Origin: Chlorokybus atmophyticus
Taxonomy: Eukaryota > Streptophyta > Chlorokybophyceae > Chlorokybales > Chlorokybaceae
Length of the DNA: 34,069 nucleotides
Reading direction: 5' to 3'
NCBI GenBank assembly: GCA_009103225.1
Contig: RHPI01002503.1
Location: forward strand, 398,099-432,167
A program made the translations under genes and the position numbers. The notes under the pieces were generated by a model. The model worked only from the letters and a program-made list of their open reading frames with translations, had not been told where the DNA came from and searched no databases. Shown here piece by piece: positions 13,001 through 24,417 of this stretch. Every line of letters starts with the position of its first letter. Within the stretch, counting starts at the first letter, position 1.

Positions 13001-14559
13001 TTGCTTGGTTGGAGCTTGTGTCGCATCGACTCTTCATGCCGAAGCTGTTGATGGCACATTCTCAAAAGGGATGGCCACTTTTCCAGCGACTTCTAGTGGC
13101 GCTGTTTAAGTTCATGGAGCCCTATCTGCGCAATGCTGAGCTCAACTTGCCGGTACACAACCACCGTTTGCCCTGCGCAATGACTTTCATGCATGGTCGT
13201 CCATTCATAATGTGCTCACTCTTGATGTTGTAGGTCCGCTTGCTCTACAAGGGAACTTTGCGGGTGCTGCTTGTTTTGCTGCACGACTTTCCAGAGTTCC
13301 TATGCGATAATCACTTCAACCTTTGCGATGTCATCCCGCCCACGTGCATCCAGCTTCGCAACCTTATCTTGTCTGCATTCCCTCGCAACATGCGACTGCC
13401 AGACCCATTCACGCCCAACCTAAAGGTTGCGAGTCAGCTCTTGCATGGGTCCCCAACCTTATCTCATCACCTGTGCTTATCTTGCGCCACTTGCATCAGG
13501 TTGACCTGCTGCCCGAGATCAGCCAGTCTCCTCGCATACTGTCTGATGTTGAGCATGTGCTGAGAAACAAGCAGTTGAAAGGGGATCTTGACCAGTACCT
13601 AAAGGTGTGCCAATTATGTATGCCATGACGGTTGCATGATGTTGATCGGCTGCTGTCTCATGACAGCTAAGCATTGTTGTTGCAGGCCCGGCAGCCAGTT
13701 GCATTCATTGTTGATTTACGCCAGCGGCTGCTACTGCTTCCGCAAGATGCTATGACACTTGGCACCCGATACGATGTCCCGCTTATCAACGCCCTTGTGC
13801 TCTATGTCGGCATTCAGGTATATGTGGCATGGCGTCCGAAGTTGTGTGTTGTGTCCATGCGCTTTTGCTGAATTGATGGTTGTTTTGCAGGCAATTCAAC
13901 AGTTGCAGAGCAAGTCACCACAGGCTGCTGCACCGATCACACATAGTGCCCCGATGGATGTGTTTCAGCGTCTGGTCAGTGAGCTTGACTCAGAGGGCAG
14001 GTATTTCGTACTGAATGCCATTGCCAACCAGCTGCGGTATCCCAACAACCATACGCACTACTTCTCGTGCGTCCTTCTCTACCTCTTTGCTGAAGCGCAT
14101 CAGGTACTTGACTGTGTGGCATTAACATGGGGGGGGGAGGGGGGGGGAGAATGTTGACTGGTTGCCTGCCCTGTACCCGTGGGAGGTCATAATTATCTTT
14201 TTTTGCAGGAGGTGGTGCAAGAGCAAATCACGCGGGTGCTGCTTGAGCGCCTGATTGTAAACAGGCCCCACCCATGGGGCTTGTTGATTACCTTTATTGA
14301 GTTAATTAAGGTATGTGGTAGATATTTGCGCTAGTAACTAAAAGTTGGGAATAAACTGTGGAGCTTGCTTTCCGCTTGACTCATTGTGTTCCTGTTCCAG
14401 AACCCCCGCTACAATTTCTGGAGCCACAGGTTTACCCGCTGTGCCCCAGAAATAGAAAGGTTGTTTGAGTCTGTTGCGAGGTCGTGCATGGGGCCTCCGC
14501 CAAAGGTAGCTGATGACGACCTCAACCAAGGCCCACCAGTTAACGAAGTCAAGGCCTAA
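4015..14559 (+). CDS. NOT1: CCR4-NOT complex subunit 1 (NOT1/CNOT1), 34 exons, about 2,422 aa
   Basis: NOT1 is the scaffold of the CCR4-NOT deadenylase in mRNA decay and transcriptional control. Exons: 4015-4122, 4259-4565, 4653-4866, 4977-5325, 5421-5534, 5628-5756, 5851-6045, 6208-6408, 6489-6626, 6774-6923, 7030-7143, 7260-7393, 7482-7585, 7713-7807, 7878-8192, 8295-8465, 8533-8596, 8728-8831, 8924-11297, 11384-11487, 11580-11687, 11767-11853, 11935-12084, 12175-12288, 12474-12533, 12600-12746, 12837-12898, 12999-13152, 13234-13425, 13500-13604, 13686-13817, 13891-14103, 14209-14310, 14401-14559. Total 7,269 bases; human CNOT1 has 2,376 aa. Landmarks: [11 protein letters not shown] and ILDVAQDLK in the N-terminal scaffold; [20 protein letters not shown] near 700; MIF4G domain binding CAF1, about 1004-1225 ([35 protein letters not shown]); Ala/Pro linker about 1230-1340; CAF40-binding region about 1345-1510; C-terminal NOT domain with [19 protein letters not shown] and NPFT-like DPFTPNLK. 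Start ATG could be 4027. The exon 3/4 junction is least certain. Confidence 0.97.
8924..11297 (+). other. Giant internal exon of NOT1 (MIF4G, linker, CAF40-binding region)
   Basis: This single 2,374-base exon carries about a third of the protein in a gene whose other exons are mostly 60-350 bases. It encodes the MIF4G domain that binds the CAF1 deadenylase, a low-complexity Ala/Pro/Thr linker, the CAF40-binding helical region, and a second Pro-rich linker near residues 1560-1660. It ends in phase 1 at a GTGAGC donor. Confidence 0.9.
14104..14208 (+). other. NOT1 intron 32 with a G-run
   Basis: A GT-AG intron of 105 bases between two strongly conserved exons. It contains a nearly unbroken run of about 20 G residues at about 14129-14148 (interrupted by one A), then TTTTTTTGCAG at the acceptor. 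Such G-runs are common intronic splicing enhancers in other eukaryotes; here this is inference. Confidence 0.85.
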
Positions 14560-15365
14560 CCGCAATGCGGCTGCCTAAACCTGTAGTATATGAGCATGCT
14601 GTTGTGCACACCTAGTATAGAGAGAGCATACCGTAGAGCGGCACATTGTTTGCAAACATTGCACCACTGCAGTTGTATAGTTAGTGTTGGGTGTCTTGTG
14701 CAAGAGCTCGTTTGCGCAACATTGGCAATGTACAGGTTTGCAATCGACATAAGTTGCCACTGTGTAAGGATTCTCAGGCTTACACAGCTCATTTCTAACA
14801 TCAGTTGTCCTTGCTCACAAGTACGCCCATAGTGCTTTATATGATGATATCGCCATAATTCACGAGGTCAGTACGGAGATACCAGGTGGTTCCACAACTC
14901 GTGCATGCTTACCGCTGGCTCCAGATCGCGACGTACTAACTTTTAACAAGACAACCGCATAAACCAGCAGGTAAGGGGAGAGAGAGTAATCAAGATGACC
15001 GCGCATGCATGCATGCATGCATGCATACATGACAGATGGGGCAAGGTAGTGTTAGCATGCTAGTCATAGATAGCCATAGCCCGGTGGAGCGGTGGAGCGG
15101 TAATATATGTGGTGCCGGCTTATTGCAGGTGCTGTTTTGTTCATACCATGCATGTGCTTATTCTAGCATACCACCTTTTGTGCACATGGACAAGTTCGTG
15201 AACACAAATGTCAGCATCAGCAATTATTGAATGCTACCCAACCAGCACTTTGGCTGCGGGTGAATTGTGCGACAACAACGAACATACTCTAATGCACTAC
15301 AGTCCACTGCTGGGCAAGCCACGCGATGAGGCAACCCAATCACTACCTGTCCAAGCTGGGTGCAG
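14560..15365. other. Convergent intergenic region between NOT1 and BTAF1
   Basis: These 806 bases lie between two facing stop codons and must contain both 3' UTRs. A TGTAA element at 14763-14767 could be the NOT1 polyadenylation signal, because TGTAA is the usual signal in several chlorophyte algae; this is a guess. A (GCAT)n tract lies at about 15003-15027. No conserved protein frame was seen. Confidence 0.6.
15003..15027 (+). repeat. (GCAT)n tetranucleotide repeat
   Basis: About six uninterrupted ATGC units lie in the spacer between NOT1 and BTAF1. The GCATGC hexamer is frequent elsewhere in the window, so this may be an expansion of a locally common word. Confidence 0.9.
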
Positions 15366-18300
15366 CTATTTCCCCAGCTTCCCAACGAACTTCCCTAAAT
15401 CGTACTCTTCTGCATACTGTGACTCCTCCCACAGCTCTCCCAAGCCGCTCAGCATGGCTTTGAGCCCCGTTGCGGACTTCTTGTGTGCAGGTGGAGCGGT
15501 TGCCGTAGACGACCCCGGCTGTGACACAGTAAATAGATCGAGCAGTTGCGTGGTGTCCATGGTGTCCATGGACAGATTGTCTTTGTTGACAACTGCATTG
15601 GCAATGCTCAGCTTAAACCTCTGCAGGCTCATAACCTTCTCCTCAACGGTTCCTCGAGTGATGAGTCGATACACATTGACAGAGCGCTGCTGGCCCAGCC
15701 TGTGTGCGCGGTCCATGGCTTGCAGATCGCGCATGGGATTCCAGTCGTGCTCGACAAAGATGACAGTATCAGCGGCAGTCAAGTTCAGCCCTAGGCCTCC
15801 TACATGTGTGCTGAGCAGCAGCACATCAATCGTCGGATCCGTGTTGAAGCGCTGTACGATGTCAAACCTCTTGGATGCTGCAATGCTGCCATCCAGCCGC
15901 AAATACGTAACTTGCGGCATTTGCTTTTGGAACAAGTCATTTTCAATGATATCCAGGAAAGCTTTGAGCTGCGCAAAGATGAGAACTCTGTGCTGGCCAC
16001 CGTCCAGCTGAGCTTCACCACCTGGCAGTGACGCCTCTGCAGAGACAGGAAGTCCGATCCCGCAATTGTGCAAAAGCTCTTGCAGTGCCAACAGCTTTGG
16101 AGCGTTATGCAGCTTATGCATGGCTTCAAGGCCACCCTCTGCCTGCACCGCAGCAGTGTGCTGCGGTATGGCAGTGTCCACAACCAGTGAAGGATGACTA
16201 CACAGCTTGCGCAAGTACTGCAAGGCTTGAAACACATGTCCCGGTGCAGCTTCCTGCAACAGACAATGCCACATTATAACTACATGTTCATCGCTGCGGC
16301 AAAGCATGCAGACCTTGGAGCGCTTGTGTAAATACTTACTAGCAACGGGGCGTCCTCACTGTCTGCTAAGTGCTCAATGTCGGTGCCAAGCTGCGATCGG
16401 GCCTGCGACCGTGAGAAGTGCTCGTACAATCGCAGCTGCAAAGGGCTCAGGTCACAATAGATGTCCTGAATTATTTTGGGTGGAAGATCCGCTAACACCT
16501 GGTCCTTTGTTCGCCGCAGTAAGAATGGCATCACTTGCTTGTGCAGTGCATCCATTGCAAGGATGCTCGCTTCAGTGTCACGCTGCGTGCTTTTGGGATC
16601 ACGAGCTGCGGTGACAGCACGGCCAAACTTCTGGTTGAACTGCTGCTCAGTACCCAAGAAGCCAGGCATCAAGAAGTCAAACAGCGACCACAGCTCCAAC
16701 ACGTGGTTCTGCACTGGAGTGCCAGAAAGAATCAACCTATGCTCAGCTCGCACCCGCTTGACCGCTTGAGTTATTTTTGCCTTGGAGTTCTTGATGATAT
16801 GACCCTCGTCAAGGACACAGTAACTCCAAGCCATATCAAACAGAACATCAATGTCGTTGCGCAGCACCTCATATGATGTCACAACAACATTGTAGTGCTT
16901 GAAACGCTTGCGCAATGAAACACGTTCTGCCAAAGGTCCAACATATTGCAGCGGCTTGATCACGTCACCGCAGAACTTCTGCAACTCCAGCTCCCAGTGC
17001 GCCACAAGCGTTGGTGGACAGACAACAAGCGAAGGGAGAGGTTTTGAGTCTGGCCGCTGAGTTTCAGCATGCCGGGCAGCTCTGTCGGCGATGTCTGCAG
17101 CCATAATGGCAGAAGCCTGCAATGTCTTGCCAAGTCCCATGTCATCACACAGGATGCCATGCAACCTGAAACGCCTCAGGAAGGCAAGCCAATTGATGCC
17201 CTCCTGCTGGTAGCGTCGCAAGGTGCAGTTCAAACGCACCGGCAGCACGTAGTCGTCTACTTGATTGTTATCAAGCAGCTGCTCCAGGAACTGCAGGTCC
17301 GCACTGTGGGTTTCCTGCAAACCCTCTGGCAAGGACATGCCTCTTGCAAGAGGCAGCAGAGGTACAAGCGTAGCGAAGGTGTGCGTCACACTCTCTCTCA
17401 CTTTCTGTTCAGAGTCGCTCATCCTGCCGAGCAATGGGACAACTAGGAGTGCCGCATATGGCACCGCCTGATGCCCAACAGCAGCCACAATGGCGGCGAA
17501 AGCCGCTGCAGCTCCCCGCCTCGTAGACGCACTTGTTGTGTCGCCCAGCATAGGCACCACGTGTTGCAAAACCAGCCGTATGACTTGATCAAATGCAGTG
17601 GTGGCAAATGCAGCGATGCATCTTGCCGCAGCGCGCCGCACCAGCGCATGGGGATGACCTAGACAAACAAACACCGCGGGCAGAAGGCGCAGCAACTGCT
17701 CCTGGAGGGATTTGTGCAGTGACGGCACCAGAATTTGCACCACCTGTTACTCTATATTTGACAAGACGAACCACCATGGGGCCTGTTCAAGACTACATAC
17801 AGTTGCAGTAACGCACCTGCAGGGACTCAACAATGGTCTGCGCTGCATTAGGCTGACTGTGTGCCTGTAAAAAGCTGGCAACAAGTACAGCATTAGGCAT
17901 GGGGTGCATGCTTGGCTGGGGTAGCGATGGATTGTCGCAAAGCAATCCCTGGAAAGGAGCTGCCATGCAGTCCCATAGCTTTGGGACGGCGGTGAACAGG
18001 CTGTCCCCAAACTGCAGCGCAAATGCTTGAAGGGTAGCTTCAGCCCCCCGCCGAGTAACTGCTCCTTCTGCACGTGCTATAGCTTCCGCATCCATAGCAG
18101 CCTTTGCTGCTGTCAGCTCGGCTTCCAACAAGTCTTTTCGACCCACTCTGCAATGGACCACAAGTTGTCACATACAGCACAGCACGTCCTGCTGTGAGCG
18201 ATACGACGTGCATTACCTGGCTGATGCTGCAGACTCTTGCAGCTCCAACTCCTGCGCAGCTATGCTTTCGTTGTCCATATTGCCGGTAGTCAATGGTGGT

Positions 18301-21300
18301 GTTACAGCGGGGTCTGCGCATGCCAGTGCGCAAACATTTTTGACAATCTTGTCATTGGGGCTAGGGCGTCTCTCTATGCTTAACTTGGCTAGAAGCGCCA
18401 CAGACCGAGCAGCCAGTCTCTGCAACGGTTCTGCCTGGGAATAACCTGAGTTAGCAATGTCCATGCACAAGTCTGATATAGCATGAAGGTGACTGCAATA
18501 CGTGCTGCCGAGTATGCATGCTGGTGAACCAAGCACCCCCTCCCAAACGCAGTTGGGTTGAGTGCGCAACAGCAGCTATGTCTGTTGCAAGTTGCATTCA
18601 GAACTGAATGCAACTTGCAATAGACATAATTACCAGCAATCAATGACCTTTGAACACATGGTGCACGTTGCACACATCCTTCAAAGCGCATGCACACAGC
18701 GGTGCAACAGACATCAGTACCTGTTCTCGTCGTAAGCCAGACATCAAGGGCTGAACAACAGGGTTCAACTTGACAGGCAAGTCCCTGGTTGCCACCACTG
18801 CACTCGCTAACGATGCCAGCACACTCATGTGCAGGTTAATCTGCAATGAGCAATCAGCACTAGCTCCAGTCCATATGCCAGCCTCACAGAGCTTGCCAGC
18901 ACATTGTCTTCAGCTGTGAGTTGTGCCGCACATAGCAAACATGAGCATGCACCTGTAATTGATGAAGGTACCCAGCAGTGCCAAGCACACTGCTTCTACA
19001 CTGTGATAAAAGAGCGTGTGCACTGCCAGCATCGGCTGCCTTCCCCAGTGGTAAAGCAATACTTTGTGCTAGCTGGCTGGCTGCGTCAACACCAATGCTG
19101 TCGGTGTCTGGTAACTTGTTAACCTGCAAGCATTTCAGTGATGGTACGTTAGTGAGGCTAAACGCAACGACCGCTTGCGTGCAAGGTTACGCCAACTCTG
19201 CAACCATACTGAACTGACTGCAGTTGTTTGTGATACTGATCGAGTTGTTTTGAAAGGTGTTGGGCAATCCCTGCTTGCATGGAGACCTCACCTGCGTGAG
19301 CAAGCCCGCAGCTTGCGCATGCTGGACAAGCCTTGCTGCTTCTCCTCGTAACTTTATGTACAAAGCTCTGGACTCCACGTAAGGTTCTCTGGAGTTAGGG
19401 GAGGGACAAGATGAGTCCGTATGTTTGAGTAGATCGAGCATCTGGCTGCGAAGATTGCTTGCCGGCTCTGGCATTTGCAAAGTCGCTGGCCCCTCCGCCG
19501 GGCATAGCCACTCAGCAACCACCAGACCTGCCAGCAACCTTCTGCTGCTGGCCCCTGTTTTCAGCAACTCAGCCACGGGGAGCAGAAAGTCTTGCAGCTC
19601 TTCCGGCGGCCACATACGCAGTAGTGCTCCTAAAACTGTGCTCGAGGACATTCTCATGTCTACCGCCTGCAGCCCATCAGCAGTGCCCACAACATAACGC
19701 TCCCCTGCATGCCTTATTGCTGAGCTGGCGAGAGCGTGTCCCGACCAAGTTGGTTCAGTCATGGGGACTTGAATCTTAGCTTCCCCCTTTGACCCGTTCG
19801 CCTCAGGTTTGTACACTGGGCGTTTTCCCACTCGGGACCGTGGCATAGACACAGGAAACATGAACAGCGACGTATCCAGAGTAGAGCCTGACGGAGTAGA
19901 CGCCAACGACAGCCAACCTTGCACCCAGGGGCGTGCTGCAGCTGACACCACAGCAGCAGGGTAACTCTGCAACCATTGCATGTGTGAGAACAGCAGCAGA
20001 GCGAGTTGCGGTACACATAACTCACCACCAGCACATGCAGTAGCAAGGGTGCATAACTGGTGTGGCCAAGGGTTACCTCACACAGTAGGCGCCATACGCG
20101 GTGTGTGCATGACAAGACGTCCCAATGCTGCTCTACCAAACAGTTCTGGTATGTGTACCTCAGCAGTTGCTCCAGGATTGGTACTGCCCAGACATTACCC
20201 TGCAGATGTATGTGTCACGCAAGCATAGCTGCAGACCATACAACAATAATAATGCACCATAAGTGCATGTGCTCACACCACGCTGCAGTGCATACCTGGC
20301 CTGCGAGGCCGCCGCTGCTCAGCAAACGCTCCAAGGTTCGCATGCTACCGAGTCGCACTGAGATGATGTTGTGACGCAAGAACGGCCACAACCTTGGCAC
20401 GAGCAAAGACAAGTCTTCCTCCAAGTCAAAGTAATTCGTACCCAACTCTGATTTGATTGATGAGTCGTGCAGCTCACTTTTTGCAACGAGTTGTTGCATC
20501 TCTTGTGCATTTGAATCTGATGCAGCCAAACCATGGCTCTGCTTGGGTGTACTGGTAGTGGGCTGATTGACGGCTACAGGCTGAGTGTACAATTCGGCTA
20601 GAAGTGTCATAATGCTGCAAGTCACAGAGTACTCAGCTCTTGTTGCAACAACACTACAACACTACTAGAACAGACAACGCCAATTCTTGGGTTATTTATT
20701 TCTCAATGATGTCGTGCACTTGCGGCAAGCAAGCCAGCCAACCTGCTGGTGGATGGGCTGAGATCGTCAAGCTCAAGCAACGCATTCCAAAGAGTGTGAA
20801 GAATGCGCTTGAGCACAGGAGGTGGCATGGTTGTAACAATAGCGTTTGCGGCAGGTGCCAGCGCATCTGCTGCCACCGCCCTCACATCGTCATCCATGTC
20901 GTCGAGGCCAGCAGTGACAGAGGGTAAGAGCCCAGGAAGCAAAACTGGGAGTAACTCCTGCCAAGACATTACTGTTGAGTTGATAGCTTGCGATGCAAAC
21001 AACCTTCTGCAGTGAAAGAGGTTATACCTGTCGCACTGCAACCAGGTACTTGATGCCGAGCAACCCACCATGCCGCACCTCCCACTCCGGGCGAGCCTAT
21101 ACTGGCAGACGGCATGAGAACACAGATCTGGAGCCAATCTATGCACCATTGCAATTTGCTGCCATTCAGAGCACCTGCAACTGCAGCAGCGTGCTCAAGG
21201 TATAACTCAGCAGCGCTAATGGCATGTACTTGAATGCAGCTCCAAGAGCTTGTGCGCAAGTTTCGCGTACAGGGGCGACCACTTGATCTGAAACAAAGTC

Positions 21301-23953
21301 ACAAAACCTGCAAACGAGAGACTAGTCACAACCTGTGTTTCATGCAATGCATGCATGTTTGCACCAACCGGTCCAGGGCGAAAACACAAAGCAATCGCAC
21401 AGCGCAATCCTCCAGCCATGCAGAGTTTGCAGCAATTGCTTCTGCCGCCGCTGGGCCTTCATGTGCTTCCTTATGCGCTGCCAATCAGCCGGTGAGGAAG
21501 TAGAAACGGAGCATGCATGGCAGTGAACTGGACGATGTCGATACGTAAGCACACAAGAGAGGTTGGAAAAAGCAAGCTATCATGCAGAGGTCAAACGCAC
21601 GCATTGCTTGCTTACCAGGCTCATTGGTTGCGTCAGCTTTGGCATTGGTGTTCAAGTCTGGGATTTGAGACTCAACAACAGGTTTGGCTTGGACATTGAT
21701 GCCGGCAACATGGCCTTGATATCGCAAAACTTCTCTCAAGGCCATACCAGCGCCATGCCTAACCTCCCAATCTGTCCATGTAAACACAACATGTAAATGT
21801 GGGTATGCATAACCAATTCAAAGCAAACGTGCGAGCCTTGTTGGTTTCCAGGGGGCAGCTTACTTGGGTGAAATATGTCGTGCAGAAGGTCCTCGCACAA
21901 GCTCGTAAAAACCCATCTCCCGCTAGCTGCAGCGTCTAGTGCTGCTTCTGCTGCAGTGTCAATGGCAGCCTCAATGACAAGCTGCCACAGTGTAAGACAT
22001 GTCAACTTGCCATTCAAACCCGGCTGAGTCATCACATAGCTTGAGTGTCTACAGTAGTACTATTATGACAAGGCCATCACCTTGTCTGAGGACTGCGGTT
22101 GCGGGGTCATCATCGAGCGCATGCTTCGTTCTCGTTTCAGTGGCCGTTCAGCTGAAGTAGCATCTTCACCTGTTCGATCAGCATCGGCATCTATAGACAG
22201 TGATGGTGATGCATGCAGTTGAGATCCAGTTCTTGCGAGCGCTTTAGCCTTGCGCTTTAGGACATTCTTCTCGCGTGCACTGAGAGTTGCTGCCTTCTCC
22301 ATCTCAGCCATCAATTCCGCAGCACCGATCGCTTGCGATGACTGTTGACATTGCAACCTGCCTGGGGAACCTGATGGTCGCTGGAGTGCAGTAGCTTGTC
22401 AGTTATTGTAAGAACATCTGAGAGCATTCAGGATGCACATGCACCTGGCATGCAGTGGTCTGTCAGTTCGACATACCTGCACCAGGTCTTCATAGGAGAT
22501 GACTTCAGTCATGTCCATGAACTGCTCAACCCCATCCAAACCTGGCACCATAAACTTAGGGTGCACACCGTGCATGACACAGCCAGCAAGGTATGAAAGC
22601 AGCATGCATGCACTTTTACACTTCCTTACCCAACCTTTTCCTCAAGTTAATCGCCTGCCGCTCCAGCCTTTGCTGTGGCGTGAGTGACGGATCTGCGAGG
22701 ACATCGTACTCCTGCACAAAGTAGAGAACGAATATCAACACCGCAATATGCACATGAAATCTGAAAACCTTCCAAGGCTGTCGGGGTGTGCGCACCTGAC
22801 CTCCAGAAGCCACAAGACGAGCGGCATGACGTAGCACCTGCTGTATGTCAAAACTGCGCAAAAGCTAATATCAGTGCCGCGTCTAAACTTCAGTTGACGA
22901 GCCAGGGATGCAATGCAACCCCGATCCAAATCGCATGTGACTCCATCGACTGCGATGCCATTAACACCACCGAATCCCTTGCCTTGCAAAACTGAGCTTT
23001 CCAGTTGGCGTTTCGTCTTCCGCTTTGATCTCAGCCTTGATGTCAACTACCTCCGTGGTTGTTGCGCGCTGCAACAACTCCTCAGCAAGCACATGAGATA
23101 CCGCTTCAGCTATGGAGCCAATTGCACATGCTGCCGCTGTTCTTGTATCCCAATTCTTGCTGCGCAGATACCCTTGCACCTGCAGTACGACCAGACGCCA
23201 TGTGACATTGCCGAGCATTGAACCAAATGCACATGACGCTGCGCAGGTGCAAGACCAGTTGGATGCCGACATGTTTCACGCACCCTGCGGAGCAAGATGG
23301 GGAGCTGCTGCCGATGCTGCTTGGCAATATCACCAATCTGCAAGGCAGCTGTGCGGCGAGTGACCGGTGACGTTCCAGCTGCGGCACAGAACAGGGAGTC
23401 AGCACGTGAGAGCGGATGGACGTAGTGTAGTTGTCAATGACTGTGCACATTGACACTCAGCTAGTCAGCCAAACCAGGCCAGCAAAGCTCCCCACAAGCT
23501 ATCGTAGACAGCTTCAAAGTTTCTTCACAGCAGCATGGGCAGCATATCTGAACAAAGAAGCGGGATCACCCGCATGCAGGAAGAGTGTGATGGTCGCGGT
23601 CATAATGTGCTTGCACAACAAGCACGTTGCGCTAAAGTAAATTGCATGCGTCATGCAATGGTACACACGACCAAACATAGGAGCGACGTACGCGCGTGTG
23701 ACCCAAGATCGGCGCTGCGCATCAGCAGGAACACCTGAGACGCTACTGCTAAGTAAGTTAAGAACTAGGTCATCTATGCCATTGTCTAGCACGCACTCTG
23801 GACCACACCATCCCTGCAATAACCTGTGTAACTCAAGTTCAGCCCTGACTCAAGCGGACTGCTAGAGCGATTAACAAACAAAGATCACTTACTGTCAAGC
23901 AGGGTCAGCAGGCGGTCCAGGCGTGTACCCCCGCCGCCGCCGCCAGCTGCCAT
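15366..23953 (-). CDS. BTAF1: TATA-binding protein-associated factor BTAF1/Mot1, Snf2-family ATPase, 22 exons, about 1,955 aa
   Basis: Nuclear ATPase that removes TBP from DNA and redistributes it between promoters. Minus-strand exons: 23953-23893, 23378-23284, 23179-22983, 22853-22796, 22711-22630, 22541-22477, 22341-22081, 21981-21864, 21771-21616, 21477-21369, 21307-21175, 21096-21028, 20957-20743, 20614-20296, 20199-20077, 19966-19292, 19123-18953, 18840-18721, 18434-18217, 18147-17817, 17743-16340, 16253-15366; total 5,868 bases, fully in phase. The N-terminal HEAT array, which wraps TBP in known Mot1 structures, shows RLDRLLTLLD, TRRTAALQIGDIAKQH, YLRSKNWDTR, NWEVRHGAGMALRE, DFVSDQVVAPVRETCAQ, WEVRHGGLLGIKY and DDDVRAVAA. 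The C-terminal helicase has DMGLGKT at about 1393-1399, DEGH at 1504-1507, SGTPVQN at 1532-1538, STHVGGLGLNL near 1809-1819 and DRAHRLGQ near 1841-1848, all intact. Intron 3 uses a GC donor; intron 1 is the longest (514 bases). It is divergent from U1-70K and convergent with NOT1. Confidence 0.97.
22854..22982 (-). other. BTAF1 intron 3, GC-AG type
   Basis: The upstream exon ends AAG and the intron begins GCAAGG, the usual context of rare GC-AG introns; it ends GCGCAG. Reading phase requires exactly this join: the phase-2 end 'AG' plus the first base T gives Ser, followed by FDIQQVLRHAA, matching the Mot1 family. No GT donor nearby gives the correct phase. Confidence 0.75.
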
Positions 23954-24152
23954 ACTGGCCAGCAAGCAGCAGAGCTGCCGATCAGGCGCTGTCACACATG
24001 CACAATCAATCGCCGCCTCTTCTTGCACGCCATTGCGCCGCCGTTCCAACAATGCCTACACAGAAAGCACGTACGCACACAGCAGCAACCAAGCAGGTAG
24101 GCAGAGCTTCTAACGCAATGCAGAGTCATGTTTATACTGCTTCCACTCGTCG

Positions 24153-24162
24153 TTTAGGGTTT
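24153..24162. promoter_or_regulatory. Telo-box (TTTAGGGTTT)
   Basis: The exact reverse complement of the AAACCCTAAA at 3701-3710. It lies roughly midway between the BTAF1 and U1-70K start codons. A regulatory role is inferred from land-plant promoters only. Confidence 0.5.
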
Positions 24163-24265
24163 GCTGCAGGGAGCGCGCGCTGCGATGAGTCGCGCCAACG
24201 CGCAGGCGGGCATCCGTGTCTCAAGCATCAGACAAAACGGCTTCAATCTGAAACGGTGAGGTTGT

Positions 24266-24309
24266 TTGGCGGCGGCGGCGGAGGCGGTGGTGGTGGTGGG
24301 TGGGGCGGT
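24266..24309 (+). repeat. G-rich (GGC/GGT)n tract upstream of U1-70K
   Basis: An array of GGC, GGA and GGT triplets followed by GGGTGGGG. It has several GG/GGG runs spaced by one base and could form a G-quadruplex in the non-template strand, possibly in the U1-70K 5' UTR. Confidence 0.7.
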
Positions 24310-24417
24310 AAGCGAGGGCGGTGGCCGAGGACGGCTAGGAGATTGACTGGAAGTCGTCAAACAGCATCTGGTCGCCGTTGGCCTTAGTAGGAGAGGGGTT
24401 GAGTGGCGTGTAGCGCT

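Larger units (their letters stand above)
23954..24417. promoter_or_regulatory. Divergent promoter region of BTAF1 and U1-70K
   Basis: This 464-base interval separates the BTAF1 start codon (23953, minus) from the U1-70K start codon (24418, plus). It contains a telo-box in reverse orientation (24153-24162) and a G-rich tract (about 24266-24309). A long plus-strand open frame crosses the region but has biased simple composition and no family similarity, so I treat it as chance. Confidence 0.65.

Noticed and set aside
15208-16011. Plus-strand 267-residue open frame
   Set aside because: It lies antisense to the last BTAF1 exon, which carries helicase motifs; the plus frame has no family resemblance.
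21006-21010. BTAF1 acceptor CTGCAG before AAGGTTG
   Set aside because: The phase does not match the preceding exon end; the acceptor at 20958-20959 restores ELLPVLLPGLLP in frame.
21288-21289. Alternative BTAF1 acceptor TTTCAG before ATCAAGTGG
   Set aside because: It keeps frame with some donors but deletes the conserved DFVS residues; the upstream acceptor at 21308-21309 with the donor after 21369 preserves RFCDFVSDQVVAP.
23923-24387. 154-residue plus-strand frame in the divergent promoter
   Set aside because: It overlaps BTAF1 exon 1 in antisense and contains a triplet-repeat poly-Gly stretch; no similarity recognised.
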